Below, piece by piece: positions 1 to 6,787 of a stretch of 19,800 nucleotides of DNA. A program made the translations under genes and the position numbers. Position 1 is the stretch's first letter, and each line of letters begins with the position of its first letter. The DNA lies in contig FR899706.1 of assembly GCA_000437275.1 (NCBI GenBank), forward strand, positions 1-19,800, read 5' to 3'. This DNA is from Clostridium sp. CAG:411 (GTDB lineage Bacteria; Bacillota; Clostridia; Lachnospirales; Lachnospiraceae). The notes beneath the pieces are model-generated. The model had not been told where the DNA came from, made no database searches, and saw nothing but the letters and a program-made list of their open reading frames with translations.

Positions 1-446
1 TCCGTTTGAATTGGCTCCATCGGTATCAAATCCCTAATTCCATTCATTAATTCATTTACACAATCTATGGTTTCATCTATATCCAAATATTTGTTCTTGA
101 CCTGATTCCGCATTCCCAACAAGTCAGATACCGAAATTCTTGCGTAAGGCGAAGAATCCACATTGCACAAAATATCCATAGTATATTGATTTAACATAGA
201 TTCAAATTCTGTAAGTGCTTCTGCTATCGCTTCTAGTAAAAACAAATGTACTTCTGAAAAATAAGTTTTGATGCTCTCTGCGGCTTCCCCTTCAAATCCA
301 TCCAACATTTGTAATTCCTGAATTTTTGCTGCCATTTTTTTCATAGCATCCGTACAGAAACGTATCTCTCTTTCCACACTTTCTCGAAACTCCATGATTG
401 CCTGATTATCTATGATAATCCTTTCATAACAATATATGTTTTCCAT
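1..446 (-). CDS. LXG-domain protein (type VII secretion cargo / polymorphic toxin), N-terminal part only
   Basis: An open frame of 148 codons reads from an ATG at 446 to the window edge without a stop. A GGAG lies 4 bases before the ATG. The protein begins MENIYCYERI and carries the hallmarks of the LXG domain. Around residues 46-65 it has a leucine/phenylalanine-glycine turn followed by EGEAAESIKTYFSEVH, which matches the family pattern G-x-gA-x-x-IK-x-Y-x-x-x-H. Around residue 97 it has VDSSPYARIS, like the VDSS motif of the family. The rest looks helical. LXG domains direct proteins to the ESX/type VII-b system of Firmicutes and usually precede a C-terminal toxin. That C-terminus lies outside the window, so the toxin type is unknown. 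The start is 23 bases after the proS stop, so read-through from proS is possible. Family call is firm; the toxin role is inferred. Confidence 0.82.
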   Translation of the reverse strand, partial: MENIYCYERIIIDNQAIMEFRESVEREIRFCTDAMKKMAAKIQELQMLDGFEGEAAESIKTYFSEVHLFLLEAIAEALTEFESMLNQYTMDILCNVDSSPYARISVSDLLGMRNQVKNKYLDIDETIDCVNELMNGIRDLIPMEPIQT

Positions 447-469
447 TTTTCTCCAAAACTTTTACAATC

Positions 470-1906
470 CTAATATGCTTTTCCCCAATAAACCAACTTC
501 TTCGCTGGTTTTCCGCAGCATACACATGTTGTTGCTACTTCTTCCTGCTCAAATGGCATACAACGGGAAGTTACTGCAAGATCATCCTTAATCTTGTTTT
601 CGCAAGCTTCATCACCGCACCACATAGCTTTGATAAATCCAGGTTTATTTTCTGCAATATCCTTAAATTCCTCATAATTGGTTGCCACATAAGTATGCGC
701 ATCTCTATGCTTTCTGGCACGTTCTAACATATCGTTGTGCATCTGATCTAAGATTTCTGCCATTCTTGTTTCCAATTCTGCAAAAGGAACCTCAATCTTC
801 TCACGAGTGTCACGACGAACAACCACACATTTTCCAGCCTCAATATCTTTTGGACCAACTTCTACACGTACAGGGATTCCACGCATTTCCTGTTCACTGT
901 ATTTCCAACCTGGATTCTTGTCGCTATCGTCTACTTTAACGGAGAACTGTTTTGCAAGCATTGCACGTAATTCTTCTGCCTTTTCAAGCACACCTTCCTT
1001 TTTCTGCATAATTGGAATAATCATAATCTGTGTAGGTGCGATTCTTGGTGGTAATACCAATCCAGAATTGTCTCCATGCACCATGATCATTGCTCCAATA
1101 ATACGGGTAGTCATTCCCCATGAAGTCTGATGTGCATACTGCAATTTATTGTTCTTATCTGTATACTGAATACCAAATGCCTTGGCAAATCCATCTCCAA
1201 AGTTATGGCTGGTACCAGATTGTAAAGCCTTTCCATCGTGCATCAATGCCTCAATTGTATAAGTAGCCTCTGCTCCCGCAAACTTTTCTTTATCTGTCTT
1301 TCTTCCCTTTATCATAGGAATTGCAAGTACATTTTCACAGAAATCTGCATATACATTTAACATCTGCTCCGTTCTTGCCTGTGCTTCTTCTGCAGTCGCA
1401 TGTGCAGTATGTCCTTCCTGCCATAAAAATTCCATCGTTCTAAGGAAAGGTCTTGTTGTCTTTTCCCAACGTACAACGGAACACCACTGATTATATACTT
1501 TTGGCAAATCACGATAAGACTGTACTACATGAGAATAATGCTCACAGAACAAAGTTTCAGAAGTTGGTCTTACTGCAAGTTTTTCCTGTAATGGATCTAA
1601 ACCACCTTGTGTCACCCAAGCAACTTCTGGTGCAAATCCTTCTACATGATCCGCTTCCTTTTGTAACAAGCTCTCTGGAATAAACATTGGCATATATACA
1701 TTTTCTACGCCAGTTTCTTTAAATTTTTCATCCAACTTTTTCTGAATATTTTCCCAGATTGCATAACCTGCTGGGCGGAAAATGGTACAACCTCTTACAC
1801 TAGAGTAATCAATAAGTTCTGCCTTTTTTACTACATCTGTGTACCATTGTGCAAAATCCTCTTCCATAGAAGTAATTGCCTCTACTAATTTCTTTTCCTT
1901 TGCCAT
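470..1906 (-). CDS. proS: Prolyl-tRNA synthetase, short eukaryote/archaeon-like type
   Basis: A class II aminoacyl-tRNA synthetase of 478 residues that charges tRNA-Pro with proline in the cytoplasm. Motif 1 lies around residues 39-60 (GCTIFRPAGYAIWENI). Motif 2 has RWEKTTRPFLRTMEF followed by WQEGHTAH near residues 145-170. Motif 3 has GMTTRIIGAMIMVHGDN near 265-282. The anticodon-binding domain follows at about 290-400. The C-terminus has paired cysteines (CGDEAC and CVCCG) and ends in GKAY, the zinc-binding tail and terminal tyrosine typical of the short type rather than the longer bacterial ProRS with an editing insertion. The ATG has AGGAG 9 bases upstream. A proline T-box leader precedes it, which independently supports the function. 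Confidence 0.97.
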   Translation of the reverse strand: MAKEKKLVEAITSMEEDFAQWYTDVVKKAELIDYSSVRGCTIFRPAGYAIWENIQKKLDEKFKETGVENVYMPMFIPESLLQKEADHVEGFAPEVAWVTQGGLDPLQEKLAVRPTSETLFCEHYSHVVQSYRDLPKVYNQWCSVVRWEKTTRPFLRTMEFLWQEGHTAHATAEEAQARTEQMLNVYADFCENVLAIPMIKGRKTDKEKFAGAEATYTIEALMHDGKALQSGTSHNFGDGFAKAFGIQYTDKNNKLQYAHQTSWGMTTRIIGAMIMVHGDNSGLVLPPRIAPTQIMIIPIMQKKEGVLEKAEELRAMLAKQFSVKVDDSDKNPGWKYSEQEMRGIPVRVEVGPKDIEAGKCVVVRRDTREKIEVPFAELETRMAEILDQMHNDMLERARKHRDAHTYVATNYEEFKDIAENKPGFIKAMWCGDEACENKIKDDLAVTSRCMPFEQEEVATTCVCCGKPAKKLVYWGKAY

Positions 1907-1934
1907 AATGCATTTCTCCTTTTCTTAAAACAAA

Positions 1935-1948
1935 GTGGACAAGTCCAC
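1935..1948. repeat. 14-base palindrome between T-box terminator and proS start
   Basis: GTGGACAAGTCCAC reads as an inverted repeat with 6-base arms and a 2-base centre. It lies in the transcribed leader, after the T-box terminator and about 29 bases before the proS ATG. It could form a small hairpin or be a protein site; nothing else supports a role. Confidence 0.35.
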
Positions 1949-1983
1949 ATTAACACTCTATAAGATATATTTTCCTATAGCGC

Positions 1984-2042
1984 AAAAAATGACACCTCCA
2001 AAGCTTTCATCCGCAAAGGGACCAAAGAACTTCGGCGGTGCC
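1984..2042 (-). terminator. T-box-controlled intrinsic terminator of proS
   Basis: Read on the minus strand, GGCACCGCCGAAG pairs with CTTTGGAGGTGTC (13 positions with one mismatch and G-U pairs), followed by a run of six T (1984-1989). The 5' arm contains the T-box core GGTGGCACCGC, so terminator and antiterminator are mutually exclusive, as in known T-boxes. Confidence 0.92.
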
Positions 2043-2226
2043 ACCCTAATTAATCAATTTTGATTCAACTCATTTCCTTTAACGCAGGCATACGCTGTAT
2101 TTTCATACAGTGCTCCAAGGTAGGTTCCATCACTTTCACATAAGACTCTCCCAGCAAACAAGTCTCTCTCTGCAATGCTTCTGCCATGTACTAATCCTCT
2201 TCTTCGCATATACTATTCAACTTCTC
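1984..2226 (-). promoter_or_regulatory. T-box leader, proline-specific (CCU specifier)
   Basis: The proS leader on the minus strand has the parts of a T-box in order. Stem I includes an AGAGGATTAGTA element (about 2190-2200) and a GAGAGAGACTTG / GGGAGAGTC pair. The specifier loop reads ATGGAACCTACCTTGGAGCA. Its CCT, at 2122-2124, sits in the usual place just before ACC and is a proline codon. The T-box core AGGGTGGCACCGC follows at about 2035-2047, then the terminator. Uncharged tRNA-Pro should base-pair with CCU and with the core, which favours the antiterminator and proS transcription under proline starvation. The mechanism is established for the family; specifier and terminator are read directly here. 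Transcription should start near 2225. Confidence 0.95.
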
Positions 2227-2231
2227 TAGAA

Positions 2232-2260
2232 AGTGTACTTGAAAAAACAAAAGATGTCAA
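2232..2260 (-). promoter_or_regulatory. Sigma-A promoter of the proS T-box leader
   Basis: A perfect -35 TTGACA (2255-2260), a 17-base spacer and a -10 TACACT (2232-2237) on the minus strand. This places the transcript start about 5-7 bases downstream, exactly where T-box stem I begins. Confidence 0.9.
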
Positions 2261-2349
2261 GAGAAAGGAACCAAAAATAACCAACAACAATTTCTGCCAA
2301 ACGCTATTACACTTGCCCAAACTTCCAATTCATTATATGATAGAGATTA

Positions 2350-2355
2350 TATAAT
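2350..2355 (+). promoter_or_regulatory. -10 hexamer for the DUF4097-like gene
   Basis: A perfect TATAAT on the plus strand, but no good -35 at 16-18 bases. It overlaps the ATG at 2354, so a transcript from here would start downstream of that ATG. This argues for the later start at 2432. Confidence 0.45.
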
Positions 2356-2412
2356 GGAGCATTTCACAAATGAGATATCGTTTATTGAGAGTTTTGCAAT
2401 AACATATACAGA

Positions 2413-2418
2413 AAGGAG
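2413..2418 (+). promoter_or_regulatory. Ribosome binding site choosing the start at 2432
   Basis: AAGGAG lies 13 bases before the ATG at 2432, longer than ideal, but it is the only strong Shine-Dalgarno sequence in this part. The ATG at 2354 has none. Confidence 0.55.
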
Positions 2419-2431
2419 ATTTCTACCAAAC

Positions 2432-3562
2432 ATGCAAGTTTTATTCTATAATGGCTTTTGGCTATTCCTTTTTATCATCCCTTTATTTTTTTCTTATTTT
2501 AAGGATGGTTTGCGGATTCCATCTATTGCAGGTATCTCTCTTTCTGTTTTTTTCCTCACACTCAAAAACGGTTTATGGACAGTAGCAGAACGCAGACACT
2601 TCCTGCTGCCAATTTGCCTTTTTGTAATTGGGGTTTTATTTTTTTCGTCCTTATTTTTTTCCACAGCAAACGTACATCCTAAGAAAAAACACAAAATCAG
2701 TCACTCTGTTCTTTTCCTTACTATGTTAAATTTATTTGCGATTTTCGCTGTCACCTTACTTGTTGAAATGGGGATTTTTTTAGCAGATTGGCAATATGTT
2801 CATGCAAACTCCAATCTATTTCAACCCTTTCGAAAAAATACTCCTATCGTAACCACAGCAGGCAGTATTCATGCGTATGACAATATTGAAACCATATCTC
2901 TAAACAGCGACAATTATAATTTTGTCCTTGCGGAGGACCCGCATTGCGAGCAAGTGGAAATTTCTTTTTTCTCTCAAATCGGACGTATCTCTATATCTGC
3001 GGAAAAGAAACAACTTACAATTTCCCAAAAGCAGACACACAACCTATATAATTTGTTCTTTTCAAAGAACCCTGACCGAACCCAAAATACAATCTATATA
3101 AAGATACCAAAAAACACAGCCCTACAAAACCTTTCCCTCACGCTGCATAACGGAAACGGCACGATAAAAAATATGTCCATTAATAATCTAGTGGTAACAC
3201 AGGAAAACGGAACGATTTCGGGTACAAAACTATACATAAAAGACGGCTCCCTCTCTATTGAAAATGGTGCCCTCAATTTCACCCAATTTACAGCCCAATC
3301 CCTGCATGCCACTTCTGAAATTGGTGCCATAACTTTAGACGGACAACTTTATGATAACGGAACTTTTCATATTGGAAACGGTGATTTCACCTTACATTTA
3401 GCCGCACCAAAAGACTACTACAATTTGCAATTTAACCGTGGCATTGGTTCTATCTCTATCAATGGGATCAATTATGAAGATGTTCCGCTGACCTCTAAAA
3501 ATGACCACACTATTTTTCTGGAAAACAAGAAAGGAAACTGCTCCCTGTCATTTAATGATTAG
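2432..3562 (+). CDS. Membrane protein with C-terminal DUF4097-like beta domain
   Basis: A protein of 376 residues from the ATG at 2432; the frame is open from 2354, but the promoter and ribosome site favour 2432. The N-terminal third has about four hydrophobic segments (roughly residues 5-22, 30-48, 60-80 and 95-120). The remaining part is soluble and beta-rich. It has repeated short strands with asparagine-glycine turns such as NGNGTIKNMSINNL and ENGTISGTKLYIKDGSLSIENG, the style of the DUF4097 / putative adhesin beta-solenoid family. In that family such domains often sit behind a membrane anchor, and the function is unknown. The gene runs alone on the plus strand between two minus-strand units. 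Its stop overlaps by 4 bases the stop of the convergent permease gene, so there is no room for a terminator between them. No enzyme motif was seen. Confidence 0.75.
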   Translation: MQVLFYNGFWLFLFIIPLFFSYFKDGLRIPSIAGISLSVFFLTLKNGLWTVAERRHFLLPICLFVIGVLFFSSLFFSTANVHPKKKHKISHSVLFLTMLNLFAIFAVTLLVEMGIFLADWQYVHANSNLFQPFRKNTPIVTTAGSIHAYDNIETISLNSDNYNFVLAEDPHCEQVEISFFSQIGRISISAEKKQLTISQKQTHNLYNLFFSKNPDRTQNTIYIKIPKNTALQNLSLTLHNGNGTIKNMSINNLVVTQENGTISGTKLYIKDGSLSIENGALNFTQFTAQSLHATSEIGAITLDGQLYDNGTFHIGNGDFTLHLAAPKDYYNLQFNRGIGSISINGINYEDVPLTSKNDHTIFLENKKGNCSLSFND

Positions 3563-4602
3563 TGTTGCTCCAACTGTTCCACGTAATCTACAATAGAACG
3601 AATCAAAACTAACGCCGCGGGTCCCGTAATAACCCCTACCACCCCAAATGCTTTCAACCCAAAGTAAACAGAAATTAAAATATAAAAAGGCGAAATTCCC
3701 AGTTTCCCTCCAATCAACTTTGGTTCTAAAAACTGACGCACGCATTGGCAGGCACCCCACACAAGCAAATAGATAACTACAGAGAACCACGCTTTTTTAA
3801 AAATTGCAATTATAATGGCGGGAAATAATATAATGCCACATCCTAAAATCGGGAAGGCATCCAAAACCGAAGTAATGATTCCCAGTAATAACGCATAATG
3901 GCTCCCCGTAAAATAAAACCCAACGGCACAGACTGCCGTCACAATGGAAATAATAATCACCTGTGCCTTTAAATAAGCAAATCCAACTTTCGTAAGTGGC
4001 CTTAACAGTTTCTCTATGTCTTCATAAAACAGACAATTATGATATTGTTCTCTCACCTCTTCGTAGTGCAGCACAAACATGCAGGTCACGATTACAATAA
4101 TACCAGCAACCCCAATACAGGATATAAACCACTTTGCACACTGCCACAATCGGACCGTTATAGCTGCAATTCCACTCTGTGCCAGATTACCACACCATTT
4201 GCTCATCTGCTCACAGACGCAGCGAAATACAGTGCCTTCCTCCATAAAAAATGTACGGTCACACCAACTGCAAAGACTGCTAATCTGCACAGTGATAGAC
4301 TTTTGATAATACGGAACCGCTTTCACTAATTCTATAATCTGATTGCACAGTCTGGAACCGAAAAAATAAAATGCTACTGCCACAACCGAAAAAAAGACTA
4401 CAACTGGCAACACTACACTAAATAATTTAGGCAACCTGCATCTTCTTTCTAAAAACAAAATTCCAGGAGCCAAAAACTTTCCTACTGCCACAGCTACGAG
4501 CAATGGAAGAATGATAAAAAAAAGGAACCGGAATAGTATATAAACAACAATTCCAGCTCCCACTATTGTAAGTGCTCTCTTTTTCTTGGACATAGAAACC
4601 AC
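3559..4602 (-). CDS. AI-2E/YtvI-family membrane permease
   Basis: A polytopic membrane protein of 347 residues. Hydrophobic segments cover about residues 12-45, 60-82, 160-180, 212-232, 236-262, 270-287 and 303-335, with a long loop between. Family signatures are DAFPILGCG (248-256) and FLEPKLIGGKLGISP (291-305), the conserved loop and E-P motif of the AI-2E transporter family (PF01594). The DAFPILG form resembles the YtvI subgroup linked to sporulation in Bacillus. The substrate is not known and autoinducer transport should not be assumed. The start is probably GTG at 4602 (AGAAGGA 10 bases before); an in-frame ATG at 4593 is an alternative. The loop at 110-162 is oddly rich in cysteine (seven). 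It is the last gene of the transglutaminase-rluA operon, 59 bases after the rluA-type gene. Confidence 0.85.
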   Translation of the reverse strand: MVSMSKKKRALTIVGAGIVVYILFRFLFFIILPLLVAVAVGKFLAPGILFLERRCRLPKLFSVVLPVVVFFSVVAVAFYFFGSRLCNQIIELVKAVPYYQKSITVQISSLCSWCDRTFFMEEGTVFRCVCEQMSKWCGNLAQSGIAAITVRLWQCAKWFISCIGVAGIIVIVTCMFVLHYEEVREQYHNCLFYEDIEKLLRPLTKVGFAYLKAQVIIISIVTAVCAVGFYFTGSHYALLLGIITSVLDAFPILGCGIILFPAIIIAIFKKAWFSVVIYLLVWGACQCVRQFLEPKLIGGKLGISPFYILISVYFGLKAFGVVGVITGPAALVLIRSIVDYVEQLEQH

Positions 4603-4661
4603 ACCCCCATTTTCCTTCTTTCATAGTGGTACCTGTTTACTATGCCCCCCATACAACTAAT

Positions 4662-5342
4662 TTATACATAGCCTTCCCAATATCCGCCCTTAGGCTCATT
4701 GGAAAATGTAAGTCTCTTTCCTGTTTTCGGATGTACAATGGAAATAGAATTCGAATAGAGTGCAATTCCTTTTCCTCTGCCATTTTTCTCTGTCTGTGCA
4801 TTGTACTTTGTATCTCCCAAAATGCCAGCCACATGAGCCGCCATTTGCACTCGTATTTGATGATGTCTTCCTGTCAGCAATCCCACTTCCACCAGCGAAC
4901 ACCCCTCCGCCACTTTCTTTACCTGATAATAAAGCTGTGCTTTTTTCCCTGCCTTGTCACTCTGTGAAACGATCCGAGAGGTATTTGTCCTTCCATCCTT
5001 TTTTAGATAATCGGTAAGTAGAACCTTATCTGCTCCTAACAAGTCTGGTAATTCCTTTGTTACAATACACAAATATGTCTTTTTCATCTGCTTTTGCTGT
5101 ATCTGCTGTGAAAGTTTTCTAGTGGCCTCTGCGGTCTTTCCGAACACCATCACACCTCCTACGGGGCGGTCCAGACGATGCACCAAACCAATGTACGGTG
5201 CGGTTTCTTCTTTTTCAAAGCGATAGTTTTTTAGTTGATTTACCAAATCCGGTGCCAATGTTTTGTCACTTTGCACAGGAACTCCCGGCAACTTTTCACA
5301 TACTAAAATGTCTTTATCTTCATAAAGTATATTTAACTCCAT
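4662..5342 (-). CDS. RluA-family pseudouridine synthase, short form without S4 domain
   Basis: A protein of 226 residues that should convert uridine to pseudouridine in rRNA or tRNA. The catalytic motif HRLDRPVGG is at 55-63, with Asp58 as the expected catalytic aspartate. The second family motif TGRHHQIRVQMAAH is at 157-170. The chain starts directly with the catalytic domain (ILYEDKDILVCEKLPGVPV), so the N-terminal S4 RNA-binding domain of RluC/RluD is absent and the exact target base cannot be predicted. GGAG lies 8 bases before the ATG and overlaps the end of the upstream transglutaminase gene region (stop TAG at 5352-5354), so the two are probably translated from one transcript. Confidence 0.93.
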   Translation of the reverse strand: MELNILYEDKDILVCEKLPGVPVQSDKTLAPDLVNQLKNYRFEKEETAPYIGLVHRLDRPVGGVMVFGKTAEATRKLSQQIQQKQMKKTYLCIVTKELPDLLGADKVLLTDYLKKDGRTNTSRIVSQSDKAGKKAQLYYQVKKVAEGCSLVEVGLLTGRHHQIRVQMAAHVAGILGDTKYNAQTEKNGRGKGIALYSNSISIVHPKTGKRLTFSNEPKGGYWEGYV

Positions 5343-5351
5343 CTTACTCTC

Positions 5352-6578
5352 CTACCATTTATAATTGGATTTACACTTTGGATATTTATTTGTATCCCAT
5401 CGCATTCCTGCTGACTGATAATATTTTGCACTAACGAGGAAAAACGCATAAAATCCAGATGAATCATTACACTGCACATCTACAATATACCACTTGCCAT
5501 TTACTTTTACCTCATTCCACTGATGGCTTGGATTCACAGCTTTGCTATTTGCATGTACATAATAGCAACCAATTCCAATCCCATCACACAATGCTTTCAT
5601 GGCTCTCGCATATCCGGAACATTGTGCCTGTCCATACACCAAAGCTCCCCAGGCAGAGTTTGCAGCATTTTTTGACCAGTCTGGTGCATAGGAGCATACC
5701 TGACACAAATAATCATGCGCAATTCTTACCTTTACCACATCCGACATTCTATCATCTATAAAATGATCCTTAAAATATTGTACTTTATTTCTCACTTGAT
5801 TTAATTGAATCTGAGTAAGATTTGGTCCGTATACACTTCCGACCTTATAATTTCCCTTTATTAATTTCGTGGATTTATTGCTAATCTTAATTTTCTTCGT
5901 TGCATACTTACTGTAAAGTTTTTTGCCATTTACTGTTTTATAGGCACGCACACGAAATGTATAGGTTTTGTTTACTTTCAATCTGGATAAATACAAAAAA
6001 TTCTTTTGATTTTTGTAGGTACCTATCGTCTTATATTTTCCACTCCCAAGGCAGTAGGATACTACAAGACCTTCCACACCGCCTTTCGTCTTTTTCAAAC
6101 CGACAATTGCCTGTCCCTTTCCTGTTGTTCGAAGTGTAAATGTTGGCGTGGTTACCGTTGGTGCTTTTGTAGCCTTTGGAGTCGCCACAGGTGTAATAGC
6201 TGGTGCTGTAGTTACGGTTACTTGCGCGGTCTCCTCTGGTTTCTTTGTCTCTTTCACTTCTGGTGTCATCGTTGCCTGTTCCGTAACTGCTGGTTGTGTG
6301 GTAACTGCTGGACCTGTACTAGTTATGACATCCTCTCCCTGTACTGCTGCAGGAGTTGCCGCCATAATTTGTGTTTCCACTTCACTGATAACCTGCACTT
6401 CCTCTGTATCAAACGTATCTACCTTTGTCCCATTTTGTGACAACTGTAGTTGTGTATCTGTTTTGACAGAAACCGTTGTCTGTGCAAATGTAGTTCCCAG
6501 TGTGCCACCCTCCAGTAACATGGCAACCGTAAGAATACCTGCCAACATACGTTTTCCTGTGTCTTTTTTCTTTCTCAT
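5352..6578 (-). CDS. Secreted transglutaminase-like protein with fibronectin-III-like domain
   Basis: A protein of 408 residues from the ATG at 6578, which has GGGAG 8 bases upstream. The frame is open to 6665, but the promoter (6627-6655) lies inside that extension, so 6578 is the real start. Order of parts: signal peptide at about 1-33 (MRKKK, hydrophobic core, TTFAQ), a linker rich in Thr, Ala and Pro at about 73-146, a fibronectin-III-like beta domain at about 145-235 with YTFRVRAYKTVNGKKLYSKY, and a transglutaminase-like cysteine domain. The triad is visible as Cys320 (AQCSGYARA), His352 (SHQWNEVKV) and Asp367 (WYIVDVQ). Such domains act as proteases, cross-linking enzymes or amidases. 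No LPXTG anchor was seen, so it is probably exported to the wall or medium. It heads an operon with the rluA-type and permease genes. Confidence 0.87.
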   Translation of the reverse strand: MRKKKDTGKRMLAGILTVAMLLEGGTLGTTFAQTTVSVKTDTQLQLSQNGTKVDTFDTEEVQVISEVETQIMAATPAAVQGEDVITSTGPAVTTQPAVTEQATMTPEVKETKKPEETAQVTVTTAPAITPVATPKATKAPTVTTPTFTLRTTGKGQAIVGLKKTKGGVEGLVVSYCLGSGKYKTIGTYKNQKNFLYLSRLKVNKTYTFRVRAYKTVNGKKLYSKYATKKIKISNKSTKLIKGNYKVGSVYGPNLTQIQLNQVRNKVQYFKDHFIDDRMSDVVKVRIAHDYLCQVCSYAPDWSKNAANSAWGALVYGQAQCSGYARAMKALCDGIGIGCYYVHANSKAVNPSHQWNEVKVNGKWYIVDVQCNDSSGFYAFFLVSAKYYQSAGMRWDTNKYPKCKSNYKW

Positions 6579-6626
6579 AATACCGCTCCCTCTCTTTGGT
6601 TTTTCATTCAAAAACAATTCTTTTTT

Positions 6627-6655
6627 ATTATATCGTTTTTCCACCTCCCTGTCCA
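6627..6655 (-). promoter_or_regulatory. Sigma-A promoter of the transglutaminase operon
   Basis: On the minus strand, -35 TGGACA (6650-6655), a 17-base spacer and a perfect -10 TATAAT (6627-6632). It is 49 bases upstream of the chosen ATG. Confidence 0.82.
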
Positions 6656-6711
6656 CACAAGACACTGTCTAAATTCCAATATCCAATCAATCAAAACCAT
6701 GCAACTTTTAG

Positions 6712-6740
6712 TTTCTTTTTCTCTATTTTAGGGTTATAAT
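6712..6740 (+). promoter_or_regulatory. Probable murC promoter
   Basis: A perfect -10 TATAAT at 6735-6740, 47 bases before the murC ATG. The hexamer at the -35 position, TTTCTT (6712-6717), is poor, so the promoter is either weak or activator-dependent. Confidence 0.55.
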
Positions 6741-6787
6741 GAAAGATAGGATTTTTGCCACGAAAATAAGGAAAAGGAAGTGTACTT

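Noticed and set aside
2354..2431. Upstream extension of the DUF4097-like protein
   Set aside because: The ATG overlaps a TATAAT and has no ribosome site; the AAGGAG before 2432 is better.
6006..6440. Cysteine-rich plus-strand frame of 144 codons
   Set aside because: Another antisense frame of the same low-complexity linker, with composition forced by the repeats.
6148..6672. Plus-strand frame of 174 codons opposite the transglutaminase gene
   Set aside because: It is the antisense of the Thr/Ala/Pro-rich linker and signal region, crosses that gene's promoter, and has no ribosome site or family match.
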